From Bdellovibrio sp047344985 (GTDB lineage: Bacteria; Bdellovibrionota; Bdellovibrionia; Bdellovibrionales; Bdellovibrionaceae): 64,000 bases of DNA. The DNA lies in NCBI RefSeq assembly GCF_047344985.1, contig NZ_CP178861.1, positions 3,348,001-3,412,000 on the forward strand, given 5' to 3'. Shown here one piece after another: positions 52,284-61,419 of this stretch. Position 1 is the first letter of the stretch. Each line of letters starts with the position of its first letter. The notes below the pieces were generated by a model. That model had not been told where the DNA came from and searched no databases. It was given only the letters and a program-made list of their open reading frames with translations. The position numbers were made by a program, and so were the translations under genes.

Positions 52284-54170
52284 TTATTCAACTGTCACTG
52301 ATTTTGCGAGATTGCGTGGCTGATCCACATCGTATCCCAAGCTGCACGCCAAGTGATATGACATCAACTGAAGCGGAATCACTGTCAGGATGGAGTTCAC
52401 CGTCCAGTGTGCTTTTGGAATCGCCAGGTAGTATTCACTGATCGCGCGCAATTTTTCGTTTTCACCTGTTCCGATGGAAATCACTTTTCCACCGCGAGCA
52501 CGGGCTTCTTCCAAATTGCTGATTGTCTTTTCGTAAAGATGGTCTGTTGGAGCCACCATCACGATCGCCATACGCTCGTCAATCAACGCCAAAGGACCGT
52601 GCTTCATTTCGCCAGCCGCATAGCCTTCGGCGTGCATGTAAGCCAGTTCTTTGAGTTTTAAAGCCCCTTCCATCGCAATCGGGAAGCTTGTGCCACGACC
52701 CATGTAAAGGAAACCGCGGAAAAGTTTTAAACCAGAAGCGGCTTCTTCGAAATATTTGTCATAAGCCAAAACGCCTTCCATCTGACTTGGAACTGCGAGG
52801 ATGGCTTTAACCAATTCTTTTTCCGTTGCTTCATTCATTGTTCCGCGAGTGCGGGCAATCGCAATCGACAAACAGTGAAGAACAGCCATCGTGCTTGTGA
52901 AAGCTTTTGTTGAAGCCACACCGATTTCAGGACCTGAGTTCATGTACAAGTGACCATGAGCTTCACGATCGATTGTTGAGTTCTTCACGTTACAGATACT
53001 CAAAGTCGTCGCGCCCATTTCTTTGGCCATGCGAATCGCCGCCAAAGTATCTGCCGTCTCACCACTTTGAGAGATTGTGACGACCAAAGATTTTGGTGGA
53101 ATCACAGGATTGCGATAACGGAATTCGCTGGCGATATCCACTTCCACAGGGACTTTTGCCAACTGTTCAATCAAATATTTTCCAACCATGCCAGCATAGT
53201 TACTTGTTCCGCAGGCGATGATGAAAACACGGTCGATGTTTTTAAACACTTCCTGCGTTTTTGCCCAGTCTGCTTTGCTATCAAGCTCTTCTAATTTCTG
53301 AACAGGTTGACCACCGAAGCCGATGTTTTTCAAAGCGACGGAGAAGCTCTCAGGATTCACATGCGGTTCAATCGCAGCTGCGACAGCACGCGGTTGCTCG
53401 TAGATTTCTTTCAGCATGTAATGAGCGTATCCCTGCTTTTCCACCATCTCTGGATTCCAATTCAGCTCCACGATCTTCTTTTGAATCGGGAAACCATTGG
53501 CAGAGAAGAATTGCACGTCGGCGCCTTTGATATTCGCGATTTCGCGATCTTCAAGATACACGAATTGTTTTGTGTATTGGATCAATGCCTGAACGTCACT
53601 GGCGACAAACACTTCTTTAGAACCAAGACCGACAACAAGAGGTGGGCCATCTTTAAATGCCACCAAACGATCCGGCTCTTGTTCCCACATCACAAGGATT
53701 GAGAAAGCGCCGCGGATTTTTTGCAAGACGCCTTCAACGGCCTTAAAAAGATCCTTCGTCGTTTCAATTTCGTTCGCAATCAAGTGCGCCACCAGTTCAG
53801 AGTCTGTGTCTGACGTGATCTCAGCCCCTTGCGCCAAAAGCTCTTCGCGGATTTCAAGATAGTTTTCAATGATCCCGTTGTGCACAAGATTGATTCCGCG
53901 CACTTGGTGCGGATGGGCGTTTCTTTCAGAAGGTTTACCGTGAGTCGCCCAACGAGTGTGACCGATGCCGATATGACCATCGAATTTTTCGCTCGTGAGT
54001 TTGTCTTCAAGAGCTTTTAATTTCCCCTGAGCACGCACGCGCTTGGTTTTGCCTTGATCCAAAATCGCAACACCGGCGCTGTCATAGCCACGGTATTCGA
54101 GTTTTTTAAGACCATTGATAATAATATCTTTAGGGTTTTGAGGGCCTAAATAGCCGACGATTCCGCACAT
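52284..54170 (-). CDS. glmS: Glutamine-fructose-6-phosphate aminotransferase (isomerising)
   Basis: Makes glucosamine 6-phosphate, the entry step to UDP-GlcNAc for peptidoglycan and LPS. It has 628 residues, slightly over E. coli (609). N-terminal class-II amidotransferase with catalytic Cys2 in MCGIVGYLG, the glutamine site HTRWATHGKPSERNAHPH, and two SIS domains (FIACGTSNYAGMVGKYLIEQL and SQSGETADTLAA; YMGRGTSFPIAMEGALKLKELAY) with the C-terminal DVDQPRNLAKSVTVE. The glmS start lies seven bases after the glmU stop, forming an operon in which glmU is first. Confidence 0.96.
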   Translation of the reverse strand: MCGIVGYLGPQNPKDIIINGLKKLEYRGYDSAGVAILDQGKTKRVRAQGKLKALEDKLTSEKFDGHIGIGHTRWATHGKPSERNAHPHQVRGINLVHNGIIENYLEIREELLAQGAEITSDTDSELVAHLIANEIETTKDLFKAVEGVLQKIRGAFSILVMWEQEPDRLVAFKDGPPLVVGLGSKEVFVASDVQALIQYTKQFVYLEDREIANIKGADVQFFSANGFPIQKKIVELNWNPEMVEKQGYAHYMLKEIYEQPRAVAAAIEPHVNPESFSVALKNIGFGGQPVQKLEELDSKADWAKTQEVFKNIDRVFIIACGTSNYAGMVGKYLIEQLAKVPVEVDIASEFRYRNPVIPPKSLVVTISQSGETADTLAAIRMAKEMGATTLSICNVKNSTIDREAHGHLYMNSGPEIGVASTKAFTSTMAVLHCLSIAIARTRGTMNEATEKELVKAILAVPSQMEGVLAYDKYFEEAASGLKLFRGFLYMGRGTSFPIAMEGALKLKELAYMHAEGYAAGEMKHGPLALIDERMAIVMVAPTDHLYEKTISNLEEARARGGKVISIGTGENEKLRAISEYYLAIPKAHWTVNSILTVIPLQLMSYHLACSLGYDVDQPRNLAKSVTVE

Positions 54171-54177
54171 GCTTCAC

Positions 54178-55572
54178 CTACTCTTTTGTCTCTGACTCGA
54201 CAGCTTTAGGAGCGTAGTTTTCTTTTACGAACTGCTTTCCACGGGCCACGGCCAAAGCTTTTGCTGGTACGTTTTTAGTGATCGTTGAACCTGAACCGAT
54301 GATAGCATCATCGCCGATTTCAATGGGAGCTACGAATTGTGTGTCACTTCCCACAAACACGCGGTTTCCGATCTTCGTTTTATATTTCTTTCTATCCGCA
54401 GCGTAGTTGCATGTAATCGTTCCGCAACCCACGTTGACCTCTTCACCCACTTCAGCATCGCCCAAGTATGTTAAATGTCCTGCTTTTGATTTTTTGCCAA
54501 ACTTCACTTTTTTCATCTCAACGAAGTTTCCAACGTGAGCTTCTTCCATGATTTCTGTTTCAGGACGCAAACGCGCGTAAGGTCCGACAGAAACACGGTT
54601 GTGAAGTTTTGAGTTTTCCAAATAGCTTCCACCGCGCACTTGCACGCTGTCGGCAATTTCTGAATCGGAAATGAAACAGTTGGATTCAATCACGCTGAAA
54701 GAACCGATTTTGGAACGACCGCGAATGAACACATTCGGGTAGATCACAGTCCCCGCGCCGATTTCCACGGATTCTTCCACATACGTTGTGCGTGGATCAA
54801 TCATCAAAACGCCCTCTTCCATCAAACGCAAAGCTTTGCGTCTGAAAATCATGCGAGTCGCTTTCGCCAACTCCACTTGATTATTCACGCCGACTGCTAC
54901 TTTCGGTGTCGACTTGATCGCTTGCACGCGGCATTTGTCCTGAATGCAAAGAGAGATCAAATCCGTGATGTAGAATTCTTTTTTAGAATTGTTGTTTTTG
55001 ATTTGAGGAAGATATTCCGCAAGCACGGATGCTTTCACGATGTAGATGCCCGTATTGATCTCGTCAATTTTCAATGTCTCAGCAGAAGCGTCTTTCGCCT
55101 CTACGATCGCCATCAATTCACCTTTGTGACGAACGATACGACCAAACTCGCCAGGAGCTTTCACAACAGCTGTGACAACAGCAAGATCACATTTTTCATC
55201 GCGGAAGATGCGCACGAAGTCTTTGATGTCGGAAGCTTCAATCAGCGGATGATCTCCGTTCATGATCACAACATCACCTTCAATGGTTTCTGGTTTTGCG
55301 CAACGAACCGCGTGTGCTGTTCCCAGTTGTTCATCTTGAACGTAACAAGCCACGTTCATAGGCTCGACCACTTGGCGTACCAAGTTCTGGCCGTGACCAA
55401 CGATCACGCGAACTTCGGCGGCGCCGGCTTGTTTAGAAGCTTGAATCACTTTTTCAATCATAGGGCGACCGGCTACGGGATGAAGGACTTTAGGAAGAGG
55501 CGACTTCATGCGAGTCCCTTTTCCTGCCGCGAGCGCGATCACCGTCAACTTCTCAGATGCTTTTTCTGACAT
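54178..55572 (-). CDS. glmU: Bifunctional GlcNAc-1-P uridyltransferase / GlcN-1-P acetyltransferase
   Basis: Catalyses the last two steps to UDP-GlcNAc. It has 464 residues from the ATG at 55572 (E. coli 456); a longer frame to 55653 has an implausible N-terminus and overlaps the divergent peptidase gene. Uridyltransferase motif LAAGKGTRMKSPLPKVLHPVAGRPM (~15-39), AVRCAKPE and NGDHPLI, then the left-handed beta-helix hexapeptide repeats and acetyl-CoA site KKYKTKIGNRVFVGSDTQFVAPIEIGDDAIIGSGSTI. It forms an operon with glmS downstream. Confidence 0.94.
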   Translation of the reverse strand: MSEKASEKLTVIALAAGKGTRMKSPLPKVLHPVAGRPMIEKVIQASKQAGAAEVRVIVGHGQNLVRQVVEPMNVACYVQDEQLGTAHAVRCAKPETIEGDVVIMNGDHPLIEASDIKDFVRIFRDEKCDLAVVTAVVKAPGEFGRIVRHKGELMAIVEAKDASAETLKIDEINTGIYIVKASVLAEYLPQIKNNNSKKEFYITDLISLCIQDKCRVQAIKSTPKVAVGVNNQVELAKATRMIFRRKALRLMEEGVLMIDPRTTYVEESVEIGAGTVIYPNVFIRGRSKIGSFSVIESNCFISDSEIADSVQVRGGSYLENSKLHNRVSVGPYARLRPETEIMEEAHVGNFVEMKKVKFGKKSKAGHLTYLGDAEVGEEVNVGCGTITCNYAADRKKYKTKIGNRVFVGSDTQFVAPIEIGDDAIIGSGSTITKNVPAKALAVARGKQFVKENYAPKAVESETKE

Positions 55573-55629
55573 GTGCGAACTTCCTTTTAAAAGCTTTTCT
55601 TCTCTGAAAAAAACAGGCTTAATTATGTC

Positions 55630-56325
55630 ATGCAAGGAAAAATTTTTCACCAAACTTCTTGGGCAATCACCGCGAAAGGCACACCGATCGAGCTGTATAA
55701 AAAATCACACAGTTCGAGTGACTTTTCAGAACGCCCGATTCTCTTTATTGGCGGGGTTCACGGCGACGAACCCGAGGGTGTTCGTTTAGCGCAAGAACTT
55801 CTCACATGGCTCAAAGCAGAGGAAACTCGGAATTCAGAAAAAATCCGTCCTTGGCTGCTCATCCCTTGCATCAATCCTGACGGTTACTCTCAAAATCAAA
55901 GAACCAATGGGAACGGTGTGGATCTGAATCGCAACTTTCCCTGCCGCGATTGGAGCCCCGACGCCAAAGCTCCTCGATATTACCCTGGCCCTTCGCCTGG
56001 AAGTGAGAAGGAAGTTCAAGCTTTGGTGAAACTCATTGAGGACGAAAAGCCACAGCTCATAGTACACTTTCATTCGTGGGAGCCTTGCGTTGTTTACACG
56101 GGTCTGCCCGGAAAAAAGGCGGCTGAGATCTTGGCCACCGGAACCGGGTATGAGTGCCGCGAAGACATCGGCTACCCGACTCCGGGAAGTTTGGGACAGT
56201 TCGGATGGATCGAGCATCAAACTCCCGTAATATGTATTGAAGAGCAGGAGCACATTGATTTGAATTTGGTATGGCCGCACTTTAAAACGGGCCTTGAGAT
56301 GCTGCTCACAGGAAAGAATTCTTGA
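55630..56325 (+). CDS. M14-family zinc carboxypeptidase, MpaA-like
   Basis: The protein has 231 residues and no signal peptide. Zinc ligands lie in GGVHGDEPEG (His and Glu, ~residues 40-49) and IVHFHSW (His, ~140). The substrate segment NGVDLNRNFPCRDW (Asn-Arg pair) and the catalytic Glu in VICIEEQEH complete the M14 site. The short cytoplasmic form matches E. coli MpaA (242 residues), which trims murein tripeptide at the gamma-D-Glu-Dap bond, so a role in recycling cell-wall peptides is likely. It is divergent from glmU and overlaps the HAD gene by ATGA. Confidence 0.8.
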   Translation: MQGKIFHQTSWAITAKGTPIELYKKSHSSSDFSERPILFIGGVHGDEPEGVRLAQELLTWLKAEETRNSEKIRPWLLIPCINPDGYSQNQRTNGNGVDLNRNFPCRDWSPDAKAPRYYPGPSPGSEKEVQALVKLIEDEKPQLIVHFHSWEPCVVYTGLPGKKAAEILATGTGYECREDIGYPTPGSLGQFGWIEHQTPVICIEEQEHIDLNLVWPHFKTGLEMLLTGKNS

Positions 56326-57008
56326 TGACGAAGTACAAATCCATCGCTTTTGATTTAGACGACACGTTGCTCGACACATCGGGATTGTTAGTCCCTATGG
56401 CGTCGCGCCGAGCGTGCGAAGCGATGATTGCAGCGGGCCTGCAATGCAGCCTGGATGAGTGCCTGCAAATGCGCCACGAACTCGCTGCGAATTTATCTCA
56501 CACAGAAATCTTCACGCAGATCGCCGCGCGCTATGGAACGAATCAGGAAGGCAAAGCGATTCACGATGCGCTTCAAGAGTTTTACAATCCTTTTGTGCCA
56601 GCGCATTTACCCATGCTTCCGTATTCTCTTGAAAATCTTGAGAATTTGAAATCGCGCTATAATTTGTTTTTAGTGACGATGGGTTCTTACGAGTCGCAAG
56701 TAAAAAAGATCAAAGCTCTGGGCATCGAAAGCCATTTTAAAAAGATTTATATTTTAAACGGCTTTGTTGGAGAGAAAAAAAATTCTGCCTTCTTAGATAT
56801 TTTACGCCTGGAACGACATCAACCCCACGAATTGCTCAGCATCGGCAATCGTCTTTCGAGTGAAATTCGTGACGGCAAACGCGCCGGTGCAGACACTTGT
56901 TACTTTGCTTACGGCGAACACGTCGGAGAAACTCCGCAATTTCCTGAAGACCATCCTGATTTCACCATCACTCATCACAAGGATTTGATCCCGACATGCG
57001 GACTTTAA
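56322..57008 (+). CDS. HAD-superfamily hydrolase
   Basis: The protein has 228 residues. Motif I FDLDDTLLDTSG with the nucleophile Asp and the +2 Asp (residues ~8-12). Motif II is LVTMGS (~120). Motif III Lys is in the KKIYILNGF region. Motif IV reads LSIGNRLSSEIRDGKRAGA, with Asn and Glu where Asp is common, which still suits a Mg-dependent phosphatase. Substrate unknown. It begins in an ATGA overlap with the carboxypeptidase gene and its end overlaps the histidine kinase start by 13 bases, so all three are one transcript. Confidence 0.75.
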   Translation: MMTKYKSIAFDLDDTLLDTSGLLVPMASRRACEAMIAAGLQCSLDECLQMRHELAANLSHTEIFTQIAARYGTNQEGKAIHDALQEFYNPFVPAHLPMLPYSLENLENLKSRYNLFLVTMGSYESQVKKIKALGIESHFKKIYILNGFVGEKKNSAFLDILRLERHQPHELLSIGNRLSSEIRDGKRAGADTCYFAYGEHVGETPQFPEDHPDFTITHHKDLIPTCGL

Positions 57009-58852
57009 AAGCCAGTTTTCTTTTAATTGGTCCTTGGGATCCAAGACTGCAAGAGCTGGGGGCCCATATCGCCACCGATCTTCAGCAGGCTTGGCACTGG
57101 ATGCAAGATTCCACTTATGACGTTGTCGCCTTGTCAGTCACTTTGATTTTAGGAAAAAGATTTCCTGAGTTTTATGAAGAGATCAAACGCTCTTCCCCCG
57201 GGATTCAATTCATTGCGGTGGTGCCTGAAGATTTTTCCGCTCACCAGATGGCGTATCTTCATGAAGAGTTTAATTTTTCGCGAGTGATGACAAGCTTTAA
57301 CGATGCGGATTTAGAAACGCATTTGTTTTCTGCCTTGGAAGAAGCCAATCAGCGCAAGCAAGATGAAAACTTGGCTCTTCTCATTCGTGAGCAAACAGCG
57401 CAGTTGAAGCGTTTGCAAATCGAACTTGAAGAGCGCGTGCAAAAAAGAACGAAGTTTTTAACGGAAGCTCGTCGTAAATTATTTTTAACGAACTCGCGTA
57501 TTGAAGGTTTTAAACGCGCTTTGATGGCAGTCCATCAGGCAAGTTCCGTGGGAGAGATTGAACAGCTCTTGAATGACTCCATGGCTGCAACAGTGCAAAC
57601 TTCATGGATTCGTTTGTTTTATCATCCGCAAGATGAACTTTTCGCTCGCCAGGTGCAGGCGCAGCTCAATTTTACTCAATTGCAGGTTCCTCTTTTTAGA
57701 CATCATGAAAAAGTGGGCTCGATCTTTTTCTTGCGCGCTCCTGATCATCCGTTCACTCGTGAAGAAAGTGATTTTCTGACTCGTGTGGCGGAAGCGGTGG
57801 CCTTGGCTCTGGATCGTATTCAGAAACTCAAAGAGTCAGAGTCTTTAAAAGAACAATGGGAAGCGACGTTCAACTCCATGTCGGACCCTGTCGTTTTGAT
57901 TGATACGAATTACGATATCATTCAATCGAACAAGGCTTTGGATGAACGCCTGCGTGAACAAGAAAAAGAACAGACGTCTCGCAAATGTTATAAAGTTCTT
58001 TTTAATCGGGATGAGCCTTGTCCCGGTTGCCAGCGTGGAAGTAATTTCCGCGTGCAATCGCGCAGCTCCACGCCACGAAGCTTTGATGTCTTTAGCCAAA
58101 GCTTGCTTTTGGATTCGGACAAGCCGCCTGTGTTCGTGAATCTGTATCACGACATCACTCAGCAGTTAAAAATGGAAAGACAGATTCTTGAGTCCGCGAA
58201 GATGGCAGAGCTTGGAACGATTGGCTCCAGTATCGCGCATGAGTTGAATAATCCTCTGGGCGGCATTTTGTCTTTCACTCAATTGATTAAGATGGACATG
58301 AGCCCTGACAATCCTCTTTATCCTGACATTGTCGAGATGGAAGCGGGCGTGCAACGTTGCAAAGAGATCGTGCAAAATCTTTTGGGCTTCACGCGCAATC
58401 CGAACGCCGATCAAGAAGGCGACGTCAGTTTGAAAGAAGCATGTTTGCGTGCGCTGAAAATTGTTGAACTGCAAACGAAGTCTCAAGGTATTGAAGTGAA
58501 GTTACACTTTCCTGGCGAAGACATTGCCGTTCGTGGGCATTTGAATTTGTTGGCGCAAGGTTTGAAGAACGTTCTGCAAAGTTCCATTGATCGTGTCACC
58601 GATAGAAGTCGCCATGAGAAAGGATTTCGAGGAATTCTCGATATCGAAATTTCTGCCGACCTGGACCTTGCCCAGATTTTAATCAAAGACAATGGAACTC
58701 CAGAAAAAAATCCAAGTCTTCCCATAGGCTTAGGTGTTTCTGTGGCTTCACAGATCCTTCGCGATCACGAGGCTGACCTCGAATTTTCAGCAGGTCCAGG
58801 CCAGGAAAATCTGGCAAAAATTTCCTTCTCCCGTCCAGTTTTAAGGTCCTGA
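56996..58852 (+). CDS. Cytoplasmic histidine kinase with pseudo-receiver, GAF-like and PAS domains
   Basis: The protein has 618 residues, without membrane helices. Residues ~1-120 look like a receiver lacking the phospho-Asp (DVVALSV). A coiled coil (~125-170), a GAF-like domain (~180-290) and a PAS domain (~305-395) follow; the PAS has a Cys motif CYKVLFNRDEPCPGCQ that occurs in some PAS sensors. The H-box MAELGTIGSSIAHELNNPLGG is intact. In the ATPase domain the N-box reads NVLQSSIDRV, with Ser where the Mg-binding Asn is usual, and G1 is IKDNGTPE. ATP binding may be atypical. It is upstream of an NtrC-type regulator gene, its likely partner. Confidence 0.82.
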   Translation: MRTLKASFLLIGPWDPRLQELGAHIATDLQQAWHWMQDSTYDVVALSVTLILGKRFPEFYEEIKRSSPGIQFIAVVPEDFSAHQMAYLHEEFNFSRVMTSFNDADLETHLFSALEEANQRKQDENLALLIREQTAQLKRLQIELEERVQKRTKFLTEARRKLFLTNSRIEGFKRALMAVHQASSVGEIEQLLNDSMAATVQTSWIRLFYHPQDELFARQVQAQLNFTQLQVPLFRHHEKVGSIFFLRAPDHPFTREESDFLTRVAEAVALALDRIQKLKESESLKEQWEATFNSMSDPVVLIDTNYDIIQSNKALDERLREQEKEQTSRKCYKVLFNRDEPCPGCQRGSNFRVQSRSSTPRSFDVFSQSLLLDSDKPPVFVNLYHDITQQLKMERQILESAKMAELGTIGSSIAHELNNPLGGILSFTQLIKMDMSPDNPLYPDIVEMEAGVQRCKEIVQNLLGFTRNPNADQEGDVSLKEACLRALKIVELQTKSQGIEVKLHFPGEDIAVRGHLNLLAQGLKNVLQSSIDRVTDRSRHEKGFRGILDIEISADLDLAQILIKDNGTPEKNPSLPIGLGVSVASQILRDHEADLEFSAGPGQENLAKISFSRPVLRS

Positions 58853-58875
58853 AAGCCTTACCAGGCGCGGATTTT

Positions 58876-58905
58876 TTGACAGTACCGTCAAAATCACACT
58901 ATCCT
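58876..58905 (+). promoter_or_regulatory. Candidate sigma-70 promoter for the NtrC-type regulator
   Basis: TTGACA at 58876-58881 (full consensus) and TATCCT at 58900-58905 are 18 bases apart. TTTTGAC/GTCAAAA around the -35 also forms a 7-bp inverted repeat that could be an operator. The regulator start codon is about 50 bases downstream, so it may also be transcribed independently of the kinase. Confidence 0.55.
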
Positions 58906-58954
58906 AATTTAAGGGAACATTTTCCCCAAAGAACCCACCATGGAAGGACGGTTC

Positions 58955-60358
58955 ATGCGAAGCCAAAGAGTTCTTATATTAGATGACGAGTCATCACTCC
59001 GCACCGCTCTGTTTAGAGTGCTCGATAGAAAAGGACTTAACGTTATCACTGCCAACAAGATCGAAGAAGCAAAGGTCTTGTGCCAAGGCGACACTCATAT
59101 TGACTTAGCTATTGTTGATCTCAACCTTCCAGATGGTGATGGTATTGAGTTCATGACTTATTTAAAAGGCATGAGCCCGGCGACCGAAGTCATTATTCTG
59201 ACCGGTCACGCGACTATTGAATCTGCGATTCGTGCAACTCAAAAAGGCGCTTTCCACTTTGTGACAAAGCCTTTCAATCTTGAAGAGCTGATGAGCTTAA
59301 TTGAAAAAGCTCTGACTCATAAGAAGTTGCAACAAGAAAACCAACAACTTCGCTCTGAACTAAATAAGAAATATAAATTTGATCAAATCATCGGAAACAG
59401 CGACCAGATCCAAGGCGTTTTGCGTTTGATTGAACGCGTGGCTGATTCCGATTCCACTGTTCTTGTTACAGGGGAATCTGGAACTGGAAAAGAATTGATC
59501 GCTCGCGCGATTCACTACAATTCTCCTCGTGCAACGGGTCCCTTTATTCCTATCAACTGCGGTGCGATTCCTTCGGAACTTCTTGAGAGTGAACTTTTCG
59601 GTCACATGAAAGGTGCTTTCACGGGTGCTATCGCCAACCGCGTAGGTCGTTTTGAAATGGCCGACGGAGGAACGATCTTCCTTGATGAGATCGGTGACCT
59701 TGAACCTTCTTTGCAGGTAAAACTTCTTCGCGCTTTGCAAGAGCGCAGTTTTGAACCGGTAGGTTCGACAAAAACTGTGTCTGTGAATGTGCGCGTGATT
59801 GCAGCGACAAATATCAACCTGGAAGAAGCTGTTGAAAACGGCAACTTCCGCGAAGACTTGTTCTATCGTTTGAACGTCATTCCTTTGGCAGTTCCAGCTC
59901 TTCGCGAGCGTAAAACAGATATTCCTTTGTTGCTCACTCACTTTATGGATGTGTTTAACAAAACCAAAGGTCGCGGTTTAAGTGGTATCACTCCGGATGC
60001 GTTGGAATCTTTGGTGAATTATCCATGGCCTGGAAATATCCGTGAACTTGAAAACTTGGTGGAGCGCATGACGATCCTTAAAGGCCAAGGTCACATTGAT
60101 ATTTCGGATCTTCCTGTGAAATACAAATCTGGAAAAATGGCTTCTTCGGAAGTCGGCGGCCTGGAAATTCCTGACAACGGGATGGATTTTAACTCCGCTG
60201 TGGATGCTTACGAAAACGCATTGATCTTAAAGGCTCTTGAAAAAACCGGATGGAATCGCAATCAAGCGGCGGCTTTATTAAGACTGAACCGCACGACACT
60301 GGTGGAAAAGATCAAAAAGAAAGGTCTGACTCCTCCAAACGAAATCACTCCGACATAA
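58955..60358 (+). CDS. NtrC-family sigma-54-dependent response regulator
   Basis: The protein has 467 residues from the ATG at 58955, chosen over 58940 because GGAAGGA precedes it at a six-base spacing. Receiver (ILDDES, phospho-Asp in AIVDLNLPDGDG, Lys in TKPFN), AAA+ domain with Walker A GESGTGKE, complete GAFTGA in MKGAFTGAIANRVGRFE, Walker B GGTIFLDEIGD, sensor II WPGNIRELENLVERM, and a Fis-type helix-turn-helix (NRNQAAALLRLNRTTLVEKI). Unlike the flagellar-operon regulator it can in principle activate sigma-54 promoters. The nearby kinase is its probable partner. Targets are unknown; the two sigma-54 sites in this window are candidates. Confidence 0.93.
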   Translation: MRSQRVLILDDESSLRTALFRVLDRKGLNVITANKIEEAKVLCQGDTHIDLAIVDLNLPDGDGIEFMTYLKGMSPATEVIILTGHATIESAIRATQKGAFHFVTKPFNLEELMSLIEKALTHKKLQQENQQLRSELNKKYKFDQIIGNSDQIQGVLRLIERVADSDSTVLVTGESGTGKELIARAIHYNSPRATGPFIPINCGAIPSELLESELFGHMKGAFTGAIANRVGRFEMADGGTIFLDEIGDLEPSLQVKLLRALQERSFEPVGSTKTVSVNVRVIAATNINLEEAVENGNFREDLFYRLNVIPLAVPALRERKTDIPLLLTHFMDVFNKTKGRGLSGITPDALESLVNYPWPGNIRELENLVERMTILKGQGHIDISDLPVKYKSGKMASSEVGGLEIPDNGMDFNSAVDAYENALILKALEKTGWNRNQAAALLRLNRTTLVEKIKKKGLTPPNEITPT

Positions 60359-60363
60359 AAAAC

Positions 60364-60397
60364 AAAACCCGCTTCAAAAGAGCGGGTTTTTTTGTTT
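60364..60397 (+). terminator. Rho-independent terminator of the NtrC-type regulator gene
   Basis: A 10-bp perfect stem AAAACCCGCT / AGCGGGTTTT with a seven-base loop and a following T-run. It may also serve the convergent gene ending at 60398. Confidence 0.92.
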
Positions 60398-60727
60398 CTA
60401 CTTTTTGCAGTTCTGAAGTTCATCATTCACGAAATCTAAACGCAATGCCGCGACCATCAGAATTTCGCGCCCCTTCATCTCAGAGACAGAAGCGAAACCT
60501 TTAACGGTTGTTCCTTCATACGGAGAGTTAGGATCATTGGGATTCTGGCGGAAGAATCGAGTGATCTCGACATAGGGAAGCTCGATGCCCCCGGAAAATG
60601 ATTTTGTATCGATTTTAATAATTCTGTTGGGCACTCCAGGAGCCGTTGTACAACTGTACACACCATCTTTGTAAGCAAACGCTGACGAAGCAAAAAGTGT
60701 TGCCAACAAGCCTAAGAATAGTTTCAT
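60398..60727 (-). CDS. Small secreted protein of unknown function
   Basis: The protein has 109 residues. A signal peptide (MKLFLGLLATLFASSAFA) and a mature part with two Cys (VYSCTTA and QNCKK) that may pair. Alternating strands suggest a small beta fold. I do not recognise the family. It converges on the terminator of the NtrC-type regulator and appears to be monocistronic. Confidence 0.65.
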   Translation of the reverse strand: MKLFLGLLATLFASSAFAYKDGVYSCTTAPGVPNRIIKIDTKSFSGGIELPYVEITRFFRQNPNDPNSPYEGTTVKGFASVSEMKGREILMVAALRLDFVNDELQNCKK

Positions 60728-60833
60728 AAGTCCTCCGATTTTTAAAATAGACTTATCTCATTCTTAGTTTGATTTGTTGTCACTCAATGATTCACCCTAT
60801 GTCATATTCGGGCTCGCCTCGCGATCATGAAGC

Positions 60834-61187
60834 TCATTCTCTGACCGAAGTTTTATCATCGACACGATGAACACCATCAATGGCCATCACCTTTCTTTTC
60901 AAGGCGTCACTTTCTTCTGGAGATTGAACAAATCCTTGAATAGAAGCGCGGCCATCCCTGACTCGGATATTCACGTTTCTGGCTTCGTCAGAAAAACCAG
61001 TGTCTCGATCTAAACTTCGACGAGCCATTGCCTGCAAATCTCTATCAGAGTGATAGGCCGTTGCAGGTTGGCGATGGTAATTTTTGTATGTAGGTCTGAC
61101 AGTTTGAGATCTTGAAGAATCTCCTGCGGCATTCGCTGAACCCACATAGAAAATAAGGATGAGAGTTGTTACAAGTTGTCTTTTCAT
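60834..61187 (-). CDS. Secreted BON-domain protein
   Basis: The protein has 117 residues from the ATG at 61187, which begins the signal peptide MKRQLVTTLILIFYVGSANA and is preceded by GGGGGA; the longer frame has an implausible N-terminus. After a basic Tyr/His/Arg-rich linker, residues ~60-115 read as one BON domain (VNIRVRDGRASIQGFVQSPEESDALKRKVMAIDGVHRVDDK), a fold that binds lipid or envelope surfaces in OsmY-type proteins. Periplasmic location follows from the signal. Confidence 0.8.
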   Translation of the reverse strand: MKRQLVTTLILIFYVGSANAAGDSSRSQTVRPTYKNYHRQPATAYHSDRDLQAMARRSLDRDTGFSDEARNVNIRVRDGRASIQGFVQSPEESDALKRKVMAIDGVHRVDDKTSVRE

Positions 61188-61419
61188 AAAATCCCCCAGT
61201 TTTTCCTTTATGTCTTTATCATAGACCTCTGGCATTTTTCGGGAAGACCAGCGCCCAAAATTCGTTGAAACTGTGCTTCGTGGCACTTGGCGAAAAGCCC
61301 TTTCCATTTCAGAGCAGTCACATAACCAGAGTTCGGACACGAGCTTCGTTAATGTTTTGTTTTATAGGACCTCGTCACGGTGGAGACTTTGCATCTAGGT
61401 ATTTTTCATGGAGTCTTCT

